A stretch of 64,000 bases of DNA from Bacillota bacterium (GCA_040757205.1 JBFLXL010000001.1:62001-126000); one strand, 5' to 3'. Numbered from the stretch's first letter, positions 44,500 to 55,569 are shown. Translations and numbers: made by a program. The notes: generated by a model not told the origin, from the sequence alone.

Positions 44500-45831
44500 A
44501 TGGCGTTGACCGGACTGGCGATCTACAAGCTCTTGCCGAAGACCAACTGCAAGGAGTGCGGGCAGGCCACCTGCCTGGCGTTCGCGATGCAGATCGCCTC
44601 GGGCAAGGCCGGACTGGACGCCTGCCCGCACGTGAGCGCCGAGGCGCGGGAGACGCTGAGCGCCGCCTCGGAACCGCCGGTGGCTCTGGTGCGGATCGGC
44701 TCCGGTGAAAGCGCCCTGGAGATCGGCAACGAAACGGTGCTGTTCCGGCACGACAAGCGGTTCGTGCACCCCACCGGGATCGGGATCATCGTCCCGGACA
44801 CCCTGGAAGACGGCGACCTGGCGGAGCGGGTCGGCCGGGTGAACCGGCTCTTTTTCGACCGGCTGGGGCAGATTCACGGGGTCGACCTCCTGGCGGTGCG
44901 CTGCGAATCCGGCGACCCGGAGCGTTACGCGCGTGCGGTGAGCGCGGCGGCCGCGCTCACGCCGCTCAATTTGGTGCTTTTCGGCGCGGGGCCGGAAACG
45001 GCGGCGCGCTCACTCGAGGCGGCGCACGCGCGCAAGCCGCTCCTGTACGCCGCCGACGCGGAGAACCTGGAGCCGATGGTGGCGCTGGCCCGCCGCTACG
45101 ACCTGCCCCTGGCCGTGCGGGGCCGGGACCTGGACGAGCTGGCCGAACTCTCCGGGCGGGCGGTTCAGGCGGGCCACAAGCAGTTGGTGCTGGACTCCGG
45201 CGCCCGGGAGGTGGGCCGGGTGCTCGCCGACCAGACGCAGATCCGGCGTTTGGCGGTGAACAAGCGTTTCCGCCCCTTCGGCTTTCCGACCATCTGCCTG
45301 GCCGCCGGTGCGGACGCCGTGCCGGACGCCGCCGTGTACATCGGGAAGTACGCGGCGCTGGTGCTTCTCGACACCGCCGACCCGGCCGACCTCCTGCCGC
45401 TGATCACCTGGCGGCTGAACGTGTACACCGACCCCCAGAAACCGATCGCCATCGAGGCCAAAGTGTACGAGGTCGGGAACCCCGGGCCCGAGGCCCCGGT
45501 GTTTTTGACCACCAATTTCTCGCTGACCTATTTTTGCGTGCGCGGCGACGTGGAGGCGGCCCGGGTGCCGGCCTACATCCTGCCGGTCGACACCGACGGC
45601 ACCTCGGTGCTCACCGCCTGGGCGGCCGGCAAGATGGCCCCCGAGAAGATCGGGACTTTTCTGGAGTCCTCGGGGATCGCCGGGCGCGTACGGCACCGGC
45701 GGCTGATCATCCCCGGGGGGATCGCGGTTTTAAGCGGCAAGCTGCGGGAAGCGACCGGTTGGGAAGTGCTGGTCGGACCGCGGGAGTCCGGGGCGATTCC
45801 GGCCTTTTTAAAGGAGTACTGGTCCCAATAG
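44500..45831 (+). CDS. acsC: Corrinoid iron-sulfur protein, large subunit
   Basis: 443 residues. With AcsD it carries the methyl group on cobalamin from AcsE to AcsB. The N-terminal [4Fe-4S] domain has C17, C20, C25 and C42 (NCKECGQATCLAFAMQIASG), followed by a TIM barrel and a C-terminal B12-binding domain (PVDTDGTSVLTAWAAGKM...IPGGIAVLSGKLREATGWEVLVGPRES). Length is normal. The ribosome site is weak (AAGGGGT about 13 bases before the ATG), which may lower its translation relative to its neighbours. Confidence 0.96.
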   Translation: MALTGLAIYKLLPKTNCKECGQATCLAFAMQIASGKAGLDACPHVSAEARETLSAASEPPVALVRIGSGESALEIGNETVLFRHDKRFVHPTGIGIIVPDTLEDGDLAERVGRVNRLFFDRLGQIHGVDLLAVRCESGDPERYARAVSAAAALTPLNLVLFGAGPETAARSLEAAHARKPLLYAADAENLEPMVALARRYDLPLAVRGRDLDELAELSGRAVQAGHKQLVLDSGAREVGRVLADQTQIRRLAVNKRFRPFGFPTICLAAGADAVPDAAVYIGKYAALVLLDTADPADLLPLITWRLNVYTDPQKPIAIEAKVYEVGNPGPEAPVFLTTNFSLTYFCVRGDVEAARVPAYILPVDTDGTSVLTAWAAGKMAPEKIGTFLESSGIAGRVRHRRLIIPGGIAVLSGKLREATGWEVLVGPRESGAIPAFLKEYWSQ

Positions 45832-45832
45832 G

Positions 45833-45932
45833 GGTGACCCCGCCGGGGGGGGTGCAAGTGGTCAAGGCAAGCACTGCCCATCATGGAGCTGGATGGTTGC
45901 TCAGAATGGTGACCCCGCCGAGGGGGTGCAAG
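45833..45932. repeat. Repeat-spacer-repeat C between acsC and acsV
   Basis: GGTGACCCCGCCG followed by a G-run and TGCAAG occurs at 45833-45858 and 45908-45932, differing by one base and one indel, around a 49-bp spacer. The right copy supplies GAGGGGGTG, the ribosome site of acsV. Confidence 0.85.
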
Positions 45933-45936
45933 ACGG

Positions 45937-47898
45937 GTGCGGTTTCTGCCGGACGAAGTGGAAGTTGAAATAAGGGAAGGCGAGTCGGTCCTGGAACTGG
46001 CGGCGCGGGCCGGCATCACCCTGCGCGGCGCCTGCGGGGGCGACGGCACTTGCGGCCGCTGCCTGGCGGTGTTGCGGGAGGGCGCCGTCCGCGACGCCGA
46101 CGGAGTGACGCTCGCCGAGGCCGAGGCTGTGTTCCGGGCCTGCCGGTTCCACCCGGTGGACGGCCCGGTGGTGATCGAGGTGCCGGACGCCTCGCGGCTG
46201 CACGAGCACCTGGTGCTGACCGGCGGCGGGGACGAGGACGCCGGACCGCTTTGGGCCAAGGAAAGTGCCGTACCTATTGGCAGGCAAGCGGACGGGCCGC
46301 CGGACGACCCTCTTTTGCGCCGGGTGATCGCGGACGTTGTGCCGCCGGAGCCCGGGGACGGGGGCAGCCGGGGGGCGGGGACGGACGACTGGGGGCGGCT
46401 GGCTTCGGCGTTGGCGCGGGAGACCGGCGGGGAGGAGGTCCGGGCGGACCTTTTCGTGCTCCGGGAACTGCCGGCCGTGCTGCGGGCGCGGGACTGGACG
46501 GTGACGGCGGATTTGGGAACGGCCGGGGGGCCGGGCCGCGAGGTGGTGGCGGTGGAGGCGGGCCGGGCGGCGGGGCCGGCGTACGGGTTGGCGGTGGACC
46601 TGGGGACCACCACGGTGGCGGCAGAACTGGTCGACTTGGAGAGCGGCCGGGTGCTGGGCACGCTCGGCACCTACAACCGTCAGGCCGCCTATGGGGATGA
46701 CGTGATCTCCCGGATTGTTTTTGCCGGGGAGCACCCCGGAGGACGGCGTCAGCTCCAGGAGGCGGTCATAAACACGGTGAACGGCCTCGTCGACGAGTTG
46801 CGGCGCGGGTGCGGGATCGGCCGGGACGCGGTCCGGGCCGCCGTTTGCGCGGGCAACCCCGCGATGGCCCACCTCTTTCTGGGGGTGGACCCGGCCCACA
46901 TCCGGCTGGAGCCGTACACCCCGGCGGCGAATTTCTGGCCGCCGTGCCGCGCGGCAGACGTGGGGCTTGACCTTCACCCCCGGGCGCCCGTGTATGTATT
47001 GCCCGGCGTGGCCAGCTACCTCGGCGGGGACATTACGGGCGGGCTGACGGCCTCCGGGTTCGGCACGGACGGGCGGGCGGCGCTTTTCGTGGACATCGGG
47101 ACCAACGGGGAAATGGTTTTAGGAGACGGGGACTGGCTGGTCGGCTGCTCCTGCTCGGCCGGACCGGCCTTCGAGGGCGGCGGGATCGCCTGCGGGATGC
47201 GGGCCGTCGCCGGGGCGGTCGAACGGGTGGGGGTCACGCCCGGCGGATTTGAAGTGGTGTGCCGGACCATCGGGGACGGTCCGCCGGCCGGGGTGTGCGG
47301 TTCGGGGCTGATCGCGGCCCTGGCGGGCTTGCGGCGGGCCGGGGTGATCAACCGGGCCGGGCAGTTTGAACCGGGTTTGGAAACACCCCGTTTCCGGCGG
47401 GGCGGCGGCGAAGCCGGCGGGGGCGTTTCCGGCGGGGCGGGGCTTGAGTTCGTACTGGCCTGGGCGCGCGAGACGGCGCACGGCCGGGACCTCGTGCTGA
47501 CCGGGGCGGACGTTCAAAACCTGTTGCGCGCCAAGGCGGCGGTGTTCGCCGGGCTGCGCACGCTCCTGGCCGCCGTGAACCTCGACCAGCGGGAGATCAG
47601 CCGGGTATACATCGCCGGCGGGTTCGGGCGGTTTTTAAATCTGCCTGAGGCCGTAGCCGTCGGGATGCTGCCCGACATCGCCCCCGAGCGGTACACCTTT
47701 GTCGGGAACAGTTCCCTGCGGGGGGCGCGGGCCGCCCTGCTGTCGGGCCGCCGTCTGGCCGGAATCGGGGAGACGGCGCGCCGGGTCACCTACCTGGAAC
47801 TGGGTGAGGGCACTGGCTTTATGGAAGAATATATGGCGGCGCTCTTCTTGCCGCATACCGATATGGGACTTTTTCCATCAGTACGGGAGCGTGAGTGA
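45937..47898 (+). CDS. acsV: Reductive activator of the corrinoid protein (RACo)
   Basis: 653 residues. RACo uses ATP and low-potential electrons to bring oxidised Co(II) corrinoid back to Co(I). The N-terminal ferredoxin-like domain binds a [2Fe-2S] cluster (C33, C39, C42 in GACGGDGTCGRC, with CRFHP later). A linker/middle domain leads to the ASKHA ATPase part: YGLAVDLGTTTVAAELVDL, FVDIGTNGEMVLG and YIAGGFGRFLNL. The DUF4445 blocks cover the C-terminal half. The GTG start at 45937 follows the GGGGGTG of repeat C. It lies between acsC and cooC, its usual place in acetogen clusters. Confidence 0.93.
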   Translation: MRFLPDEVEVEIREGESVLELAARAGITLRGACGGDGTCGRCLAVLREGAVRDADGVTLAEAEAVFRACRFHPVDGPVVIEVPDASRLHEHLVLTGGGDEDAGPLWAKESAVPIGRQADGPPDDPLLRRVIADVVPPEPGDGGSRGAGTDDWGRLASALARETGGEEVRADLFVLRELPAVLRARDWTVTADLGTAGGPGREVVAVEAGRAAGPAYGLAVDLGTTTVAAELVDLESGRVLGTLGTYNRQAAYGDDVISRIVFAGEHPGGRRQLQEAVINTVNGLVDELRRGCGIGRDAVRAAVCAGNPAMAHLFLGVDPAHIRLEPYTPAANFWPPCRAADVGLDLHPRAPVYVLPGVASYLGGDITGGLTASGFGTDGRAALFVDIGTNGEMVLGDGDWLVGCSCSAGPAFEGGGIACGMRAVAGAVERVGVTPGGFEVVCRTIGDGPPAGVCGSGLIAALAGLRRAGVINRAGQFEPGLETPRFRRGGGEAGGGVSGGAGLEFVLAWARETAHGRDLVLTGADVQNLLRAKAAVFAGLRTLLAAVNLDQREISRVYIAGGFGRFLNLPEAVAVGMLPDIAPERYTFVGNSSLRGARAALLSGRRLAGIGETARRVTYLELGEGTGFMEEYMAALFLPHTDMGLFPSVRERE

Positions 47899-47901
47899 AG
47901 C

Positions 47902-48693
47902 ATGCAGATTGCGGTGGCCGGCAAGGGCGGCGTGGGCAAGACCACCTTCACGGCGTTGGTGGTCAGAGAGCTGGTGAGTACGGGGAACGTCCCGGTGCTG
48001 GCGGTGGACGCGGACGCGAACGCGAACCTGGCCGAAGCGCTCGGCGTCGCGGTCGAGGGCACGGTGGCCGACGTGCTGGCGGAACTGAGCGGCGACCGGA
48101 GTTCCCGGCCCGGGGGGATGACTAAGGCGGAGTACATGGACTTTCGCCTGCACCAGGTGATGGCTGAGTCCCCGGCGGTGGACCTCATGGTGATGGGCGG
48201 GCCGGAAGGGCCGGGGTGTTACTGCTACGCCAACAACCTCCTGCGGGGCTTAATGGAGCGCAAGGCGCGCGACTACCCCTTCCTGTTGCTGGACAACGAG
48301 GCCGGCCTGGAGCACTTGAGCCGCCGCACCACGCGGGAGGTCGACCTCCTGTTCGTGGTCAGCGACGCCACGGTGCGCGGCCTCCGGTCGGCCCAGAGGA
48401 TTCACCGGCTGGCCGGGAGCCTCGAACTCGGGATCAAGAGAATTTTCCTGGTCGTGAACCGGGTGGGCGGCGGCGGGGCGCGCGCGGCATTGGAAGGGCC
48501 GGTCGCGGCGACCGGGCTGGAGGTGGCCGGCTGGGTGCCCCAGGATCCGGCGGTGGAGGCGTGGGACCTGGAAGGGCGGCCGTTTATGACGCTGCCGGAC
48601 GACGCCCCGGCGGTCGCGGCCGTGCGGGAGATCGTGCGCCGCTTGGTGCTGGGGCGGCCGGACGATGCGAACCGGGGATCGGCACGGGCGTAA
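47902..48693 (+). CDS. cooC: Nickel-insertion ATPase CooC/AcsF
   Basis: 263 residues, MinD-like P-loop ATPase that matures CODH/ACS by nickel loading. Deviant Walker A GKGGVGKTT (residues 7-15), switch VDADANANLAEALG, and the CYCYANN motif, whose CxC pair binds the metal between two subunits. LLLDNEAGLEHLSRRTT is the Walker B region. The ATG lies 3 bases after acsV. One such gene must serve both CooS and AcsB unless another copy exists elsewhere. Confidence 0.95.
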   Translation: MQIAVAGKGGVGKTTFTALVVRELVSTGNVPVLAVDADANANLAEALGVAVEGTVADVLAELSGDRSSRPGGMTKAEYMDFRLHQVMAESPAVDLMVMGGPEGPGCYCYANNLLRGLMERKARDYPFLLLDNEAGLEHLSRRTTREVDLLFVVSDATVRGLRSAQRIHRLAGSLELGIKRIFLVVNRVGGGGARAALEGPVAATGLEVAGWVPQDPAVEAWDLEGRPFMTLPDDAPAVAAVREIVRRLVLGRPDDANRGSARA

Positions 48694-48734
48694 TCGGGGC
48701 TCTTCCGGCTCCGAAGAGAAGGAGAAGCAAGCAG

Positions 48735-50479
<1,745 letters not shown>

Positions 50480-50515
50480 AATCCAGAATTCTGACTCCTG
50501 AATTCTGACTCCTGA
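50480..50515. repeat. Heptad repeat stretch, copy 2, upstream of hdrA
   Basis: GAATCCAGAATTC is followed by two units of TGACTCCTGAATTC type. 7-bp period, same family as at 8902 and 58745, mainly in opposite orientation to the large array. The hdrA ribosome site (AGGGGTGAG) comes 20 bases later. Confidence 0.75.
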
Positions 50516-50550
50516 ATCGGGCATTCTTTCCCTCCAGGGGTGAGTGACGT

Positions 50551-53547
50551 TTGGCAGTCCACAAGGTGGGAGCGGTAGTGGTAATCGGGGGCGGCATTGC
50601 GGGAATTCAGGCCGCCCTTGATCTCGCCGACGGGGGTTTTGCGGTCTATCTGGTGGACGAGGCGCCGGCCCTGGGCGGCAAGATGCCGCAGTTGTCCAGA
50701 ACCTTCCCAACTAACGAGTGTGCGCTGTGTTCGTTTTCACCGCAACTGGCCAGAATCGCCCGGCATCCGAAAGTCGCGGTGCTCGCGGGCACCCGGGTGG
50801 AAAAGGTGAGCGGCGCGCCGGGGCGGTTCAACGTTTCTCTGCGCCGTTTCCCCCGGGGCGTGGTGGTGGAGGCGTGCCGGGATTGCGGCGAATGTGCCGC
50901 CGTGTGCCCGGTGGAAGTGCCGGACGCTTTCAACACGGGATTCAGCACCCGCAAGGCGGTCTACCAACCCTACGCCCAGGCCTATCCCCGGGCCTATGCC
51001 ATCGATCCTGCGCACTGCATCGAATGCGCCTTGTGCGCCCAAACCTGCCCAACCGGGGCGATCTTGCTCGGGGCCCCCGAGGAGCCGCTCGAGGTGGAGG
51101 CCGGAGCCGTGATTCTGTGCCCCGGCTACGAGGCGTTCGATCCGTCACCGTTAAGGAACTGGGGCTTTCGCGTGTTGCCGGACGTGGTCACCAACCTGGA
51201 ACTGGAACGTCTCCTTAGTGCCGCCGGTCCCTTCGGGGGACGTTTGATCCGTCCGTCCGACGGCACGCCGCCGCGGAGCATCGCCTGGATCCAGTGCGTC
51301 GGTTCGCGGAACCGCACCCTGGGCCGGGAGTACTGTTCCACGGTGTGTTGCATGGCGGCGCTGAAAGGGGCGGTCACGGCGCGGGAGCAGGCGGACGGCC
51401 CCCTGGAGACAGTGGTTTTCTATCAAGAAATGCGCACTCCGGGCAAGGGGTTTGACCGTTACCGGCAGCGGGCCGAGCGGGAAGGGGTGGAGTTGCGGTG
51501 CGCCGGGGTGGACACGGTTCAGCAACGCGAAAGCGGCGGCCTCGAGGTGCGGTGGGCCGGACCTGACGGCTTCGGGCGCCGGGCGTTCGACATGGTGGTC
51601 CTGTCCGCCGGCTTCACGCCCGCCCCCGGAGCGGCGGCTCTTGCCCGGCGTCTCGGGGTGGCTCTGGACCGGCATGGTTTTTGCCGGCCGGCGGCGCCGG
51701 GGACTACAGAGAGTTCCCGGCCCGGCATCTTTGTGGCCGGGGCGTTTGCCGGCCCCAAGGACATCGCGGCGGCCGTGATTGAGGCCGGGGCGGCGGCGGC
51801 CGAAGCAAGCGCGTTGTTGGCGGGGGCGCGGGGCGCGGCGGTCCGGGACGATGAGCCGGTTCCTGAGCGCGACGTGCGTGAAGAACGCCCCAGGGTCGGG
51901 GTGGTAGTGTGCCGTTGCGGCACCAACATCGCCGGGTCGATCGATGTCCCGGCGGTGGCGGAGGCGTCCGGGCGGCTGGAAGGCGTGGCCCTGACCCTGG
52001 AGATGATCCACGCCTGCGCGCCGGACAGCCTGGACCGGCTGGCGGCAACGGTACGCGAACACGGCCTGAACCGGCTGGTGGTTGCGGCCTGCAGCCCGCG
52101 CAGCCACAAACCGTTGTTCCAAAACGTGCTCCGCGATGCCGGGGTGAACGGGGCGCTGTGCGAGATGGCCAATATCCGCGAACAATGCGCCTGGGTGCAT
52201 CCGGACCCGCCTGCGGCAACCGCCAAGGCCTGCCGGTTGGTGACCATGGCGGTAGCCAAATCGCGCCTGCTGGAACCGGTGCCCCCGGTTACGGTGCCGG
52301 TCATGCCTGCGGCCCTCGTGGTGGGTGCGGGTCCGTCCGGTTTGTCGGCCGCGCTGGGACTGGCGGACCAGGGATTTGAGGTCCACCTGGTGGATAAGCA
52401 AAAAACCCCCGGCGGCGCTTTTCGCGCGGTGGACGGGGGAGGGCGTCCCGGAACCAGCTTGGTTTCTCCCTTGGCCGAGCGGGTTGTCCGGCACCCGCTG
52501 GTGCGGTTTTATCCCGAGAATGAGCCGGTGGCGGCCGACGGGCACATCGGCTGTTTTTCCACCCGCCTGCGCGGCGGCCAGGTGGTCCGCCACGGCGTGG
52601 CAGTGCTGGCCACCGGGGCGTGGGAATCGCGGCCGGACTCATACTTGTGCGGAGAACACCCGGCGGTGGTCACCCTGTCGGAGGCGGAGCGGGAAGGGCC
52701 CAAAGCCTGGAACGGGGATGCGGACACGACGGTGTTCATCCAGTGCGTCGGTTCCCGTGACGCGCGCCGCCCCTGGTGCAGCCGGTCCTGCTGCCGCCGG
52801 AGCCTGGCCCTGGCTCTGGAAATGAAGGCGGCGCACCCCAAGCGTGAGATCTACATCTTGTTCCGGGACCTCACCGTCACCGGGACCGACGAGGATCTGT
52901 ACTCCGAGGCCCGGGCCCGGGGGATCGTGTTCATCCGCTACCGCCCGGGCCAAGAGCCGCGGGTCGGTCCCGTCGGCGAAAGGGTGGCGGTGGAGGCGGC
53001 CGACCCGGTACTGGACTGTAACTTCCGGATCGACGCGGACCGGGTGGTCCTGGCGGCTGCCGCCGAGGCCTCCCCGGACAGCCGGGCGCTGGCGCACCTG
53101 TTCAAAGTGCCGGCCGACCGGGACGGTTTTTTCCTGCAGGCGCACACCACCCTGAGGCCGGTGGACTTCTCCGCGGCCGGGGTGTTTATGTGCGGCGGCG
53201 CGGCGGGCCCGAAGGGCTTGGTGGAAAGCCTCCTCGAGGGCCGGGCCGTGGCGGCGCGGTGCGCCACGGTTTTGGGCCGGGGGTTGGTGACGGCCCCCGG
53301 CGTCCACGCCCGGGTGGCGCCCGAGAAATGCACGGCCTGCCTTGGCTGTGTCCGCGTATGCCCCTTCAACGTGCCGGTGGTCTCCGGGAACGTCTCCCGG
53401 ATTGAGCCGGTGCAGTGCCAGGGTTGCGGAATCTGCGTGGCCGAGTGTCCGAACGCCGCCATTCACCTAATCGGTTACCGTAAGGAGCAACTGCTGACGC
53501 AAGTGCGTGCCGGCTTGGCCGGCGGTGCGGGGGAGGTGGGCGCGTGA
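50551..53547 (+). CDS. hdrA: Doubled HdrA-like flavoprotein (two HdrA units in one chain)
   Basis: 998 residues. The first half is an HdrA core without the usual N-terminal domain: FAD site VVVIGGGIAGIQAALDLAD, then two [4Fe-4S] motifs (CRDCGECAAVCP from C109, CIECALCAQTCP from C156). The second half starts near residue 449 with the HdrA N-terminal domain (GVVVCRCGTNIAG), has its own FAD site (VVGAGPSGLSAALGLAD, near 590) and ends with two more clusters (CTACLGCVRVCP, CQGCGICVAECP). HdrA is the flavin centre of electron-bifurcating or -confurcating complexes. With MvhD, MetV and MetF following in overlapping frames, it is the likely electron module of methylene-THF reductase. TTG start, AGGGGTGAG upstream. 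Confidence 0.9.
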   Translation: MAVHKVGAVVVIGGGIAGIQAALDLADGGFAVYLVDEAPALGGKMPQLSRTFPTNECALCSFSPQLARIARHPKVAVLAGTRVEKVSGAPGRFNVSLRRFPRGVVVEACRDCGECAAVCPVEVPDAFNTGFSTRKAVYQPYAQAYPRAYAIDPAHCIECALCAQTCPTGAILLGAPEEPLEVEAGAVILCPGYEAFDPSPLRNWGFRVLPDVVTNLELERLLSAAGPFGGRLIRPSDGTPPRSIAWIQCVGSRNRTLGREYCSTVCCMAALKGAVTAREQADGPLETVVFYQEMRTPGKGFDRYRQRAEREGVELRCAGVDTVQQRESGGLEVRWAGPDGFGRRAFDMVVLSAGFTPAPGAAALARRLGVALDRHGFCRPAAPGTTESSRPGIFVAGAFAGPKDIAAAVIEAGAAAAEASALLAGARGAAVRDDEPVPERDVREERPRVGVVVCRCGTNIAGSIDVPAVAEASGRLEGVALTLEMIHACAPDSLDRLAATVREHGLNRLVVAACSPRSHKPLFQNVLRDAGVNGALCEMANIREQCAWVHPDPPAATAKACRLVTMAVAKSRLLEPVPPVTVPVMPAALVVGAGPSGLSAALGLADQGFEVHLVDKQKTPGGAFRAVDGGGRPGTSLVSPLAERVVRHPLVRFYPENEPVAADGHIGCFSTRLRGGQVVRHGVAVLATGAWESRPDSYLCGEHPAVVTLSEAEREGPKAWNGDADTTVFIQCVGSRDARRPWCSRSCCRRSLALALEMKAAHPKREIYILFRDLTVTGTDEDLYSEARARGIVFIRYRPGQEPRVGPVGERVAVEAADPVLDCNFRIDADRVVLAAAAEASPDSRALAHLFKVPADRDGFFLQAHTTLRPVDFSAAGVFMCGGAAGPKGLVESLLEGRAVAARCATVLGRGLVTAPGVHARVAPEKCTACLGCVRVCPFNVPVVSGNVSRIEPVQCQGCGICVAECPNAAIHLIGYRKEQLLTQVRAGLAGGAGEVGA

Positions 53548-53981
53548 ACCCTGATCGCAGGATAATCGCCTTCTGCTGTTATAATTGTGCGTATGCCGCC
53601 GCCGACCTGGCGGGGGCCATGCGGGTGCCCTACGATCCCGGGGTGGCCGTTGTAGGAGTGCCCTGTACCGGGGCGATCGAGGCCGCCGTGGTGCTCGGTG
53701 CCTTCGAGGAGGGCGCCGACGGGGTGTTTGTCGCGGGCTGCCTGGACGGCGAATGCCGCTACAAGGAAGGCAACCTGCGGGCTCGGGAGCGGGTGGCCGG
53801 GCTGCAGAAGCGGCTGGCCGAGGTGGGTCTGGAGCCCGGGCGGTTGGAAATGTACCAGTTGTCGGCCGCCATGGGCACCCGTTTCGGAGAAATCGTCGCC
53901 GAGTTTGTGGGGCGGATCAAGGCTCTGCCCCCGTCAAGGTTGGGCAGAGGCGCCGCCGTCAAGGGGGGTGTGCCCGGATGA
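53544..53981 (+). CDS. mvhD: MvhD-type [2Fe-2S] electron-transfer subunit
   Basis: 145 residues. MvhD links HdrA to an electron donor, a hydrogenase in methanogens. The cysteine pattern is intact: IAFCCYNCAYAAADLAGAMR, VGVPCTGAIE and VAGCLDGECRYKEGN. The GTG start overlaps the hdrA stop (GTGA), and its own stop overlaps metV. There is no hydrogenase or formate dehydrogenase gene near, so the donor is unknown. Confidence 0.9.
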   Translation: MNPDRRIIAFCCYNCAYAAADLAGAMRVPYDPGVAVVGVPCTGAIEAAVVLGAFEEGADGVFVAGCLDGECRYKEGNLRARERVAGLQKRLAEVGLEPGRLEMYQLSAAMGTRFGEIVAEFVGRIKALPPSRLGRGAAVKGGVPG

Positions 53982-54643
53982 TCGTCACGGAGGCAAAGTC
54001 CTTCGTCCTGGTGGCCGCTATGATCACGGGCTTCCGGCGGGTGCTGGTGGCGGCCTGTGCCGGGTGCACCGCCGTTTGCGGGGTGGGCGGGGAGCGCCAA
54101 GCGGGAGAGCTGGCGGACGCCCTGCGCCTGCACGCCCGCCTGCGGGGCGAAGTGCTGGATACCGAAGTGCGCGGGGTTACCCGGCAGTGTGAGCCTGAAT
54201 TCGTCGCCGAACTCGCCCCGGCGGTGGCCCGCGCCGAAGCGGTGCTCACCCTGGGGTGCGGTGTGGGCGCTCAGTTTCTGGCGGAGCACTACCCGGGCGT
54301 GCCGGTGCTGCCCGGGGTGAACACCCGGTTCGCCGGGGGCTTGGCGGCGCCCGGGGTGTGGGAGGAACGCTGCCGCCTGTGCGGGGACTGTGTGCTGTAC
54401 CTGACCGGGGGCGTCTGCCCGCGCACCCGCTGCGCCAAGGGCATCATGAACGGCCCCTGCGGGGGCGCCGCCGGCGGGCTTTGCGAGGTGGGCAACGCCA
54501 CCCCCTGCGCCTGGCTGTTGATCTGGGAACGGCTGGAGCGGCTGGGGCGCACCGGGACCCTGGACGAGATCGGCCCGCCGCCGGACTGGTCCGGCGCCCA
54601 GGCCGGCCCGCGGCGGTCCGGGAAAGGGGGCGGGGTGGAATGA
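53978..54643 (+). CDS. metV: Zinc/iron-sulfur partner of methylene-THF reductase
   Basis: 221 residues. MetV pairs with MetF in acetogens and carries iron-sulfur and zinc sites that pass electrons to the flavin of MetF. Visible cysteines: AACAGCTAVCGVG near the N-terminus and the dense block CRLCGDCVLYLTGGVCP...RCAKGIMNGPCGG, the hallmark of the MetF-associated C-terminal domain. The ATG overlaps mvhD by ATGA and the stop overlaps metF. A Pro/Gly-rich tail ends the protein. Confidence 0.9.
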   Translation: MIVTEAKSFVLVAAMITGFRRVLVAACAGCTAVCGVGGERQAGELADALRLHARLRGEVLDTEVRGVTRQCEPEFVAELAPAVARAEAVLTLGCGVGAQFLAEHYPGVPVLPGVNTRFAGGLAAPGVWEERCRLCGDCVLYLTGGVCPRTRCAKGIMNGPCGGAAGGLCEVGNATPCAWLLIWERLERLGRTGTLDEIGPPPDWSGAQAGPRRSGKGGGVE

Positions 54644-55569
54644 CCGGCGTGAGTGGGCTGGCCCGGGTGCTTGAAGCCGGGCGGTTCGCGGTGACCTGCG
54701 AGGTGGGTCCGCCCAAGGGCGCGGACGTGCGGGGGCTGGCGGCCAAGGCCGCCATGCTGAAGGGTTTCGTGGACGCGGCCAACGTCACCGACTGCCAGAC
54801 CGCGGTGGTCCGGCTTTCCAGCGTCGCCGCCGGTGTGCATCTGGCGGCTGCGGGCCTGGAACCGGTGGTCCAGATGACCGCTCGCGACCGCAACCGGATC
54901 GCCGTCCAGAGTGATCTCCTGGGTGCTTACAGCCTGGGCGTCAGGAACGTGCTGTGCCTGACCGGCGATCACCAGAAGTTCGGCAACCATCCCGGTGCCA
55001 AGGGGGTGTTTGACTTGGATTCGGTCCAGATGGTGGATGTTGTGCGCCGCCTGGGCGACCCGGGGTTGTTTCAGTGCGGTGAGCCGGTGGACGGCGAACC
55101 GCCGGTGTTTTTCGTGGGTGCGGTGGAAAACCCCTGTGCTGAGCCGGTGGAGTTGCGGGTGCGGCGCCTGGACAAGAAGGTCCGGGCGGGGGCGCGCTTT
55201 CTCCAGACCCAGTGCGTTTACGACCTGGACCGGTTCCGGCGCTTCATGGGCCTGGTGCGGACCCGTGGCCTGCACGAGCGTGCCCACATCCTGGCCGGGG
55301 TCGCCCCGTTGAAGTCGGCCCGGATGGCCCGGTTCATGCGCGACGCGGTGGCCGGTGTTTACGTTCCCGACGCGGTGGTTGCCAGAATGGAGACAGCGGC
55401 TGATCCAGCCGCCGAGGGGGTTGCCCTGTGCGTCGAGCAGATCGCCGCACTCCGGGAGATTGAAGGCGTCGCCGGGGTGCACATCATGGCCGTCGCTTGG
55501 GAGAAGATCGTGCCCGAAATAGTGTGCCGGTCGGGTCTATACCCCCGCCCCGCGGCGGACCAGCGGTAG
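54640..55569 (+). CDS. metF: Methylenetetrahydrofolate reductase
   Basis: 309 residues, TIM barrel with FMN/FAD. It reduces methylene-THF to methyl-THF, the step before AcsE. Blocks: VTCEVGPPKGADV, ANVTDCQTAVVRLSS, VQMTARDRNRIAVQSDLLGAYSLGVRNVLCLTGDH, FLQTQCVYDLDRFRRFM and GVHIMAVAWEKIVPEIV. The ATG lies in an ATGA overlap with metV, so hdrA-mvhD-metV-metF are translationally coupled. NADH-binding sequences are not obvious, which fits electron delivery through MetV. Confidence 0.94.
   Translation: MTGVSGLARVLEAGRFAVTCEVGPPKGADVRGLAAKAAMLKGFVDAANVTDCQTAVVRLSSVAAGVHLAAAGLEPVVQMTARDRNRIAVQSDLLGAYSLGVRNVLCLTGDHQKFGNHPGAKGVFDLDSVQMVDVVRRLGDPGLFQCGEPVDGEPPVFFVGAVENPCAEPVELRVRRLDKKVRAGARFLQTQCVYDLDRFRRFMGLVRTRGLHERAHILAGVAPLKSARMARFMRDAVAGVYVPDAVVARMETAADPAAEGVALCVEQIAALREIEGVAGVHIMAVAWEKIVPEIVCRSGLYPRPAADQR

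Noticed and set aside
53544-53981. Hydrogenase subunit, because MvhD is named after one
   Set aside because: No large or small hydrogenase subunit is in the window; MvhD-type proteins also serve HdrA with other donors.
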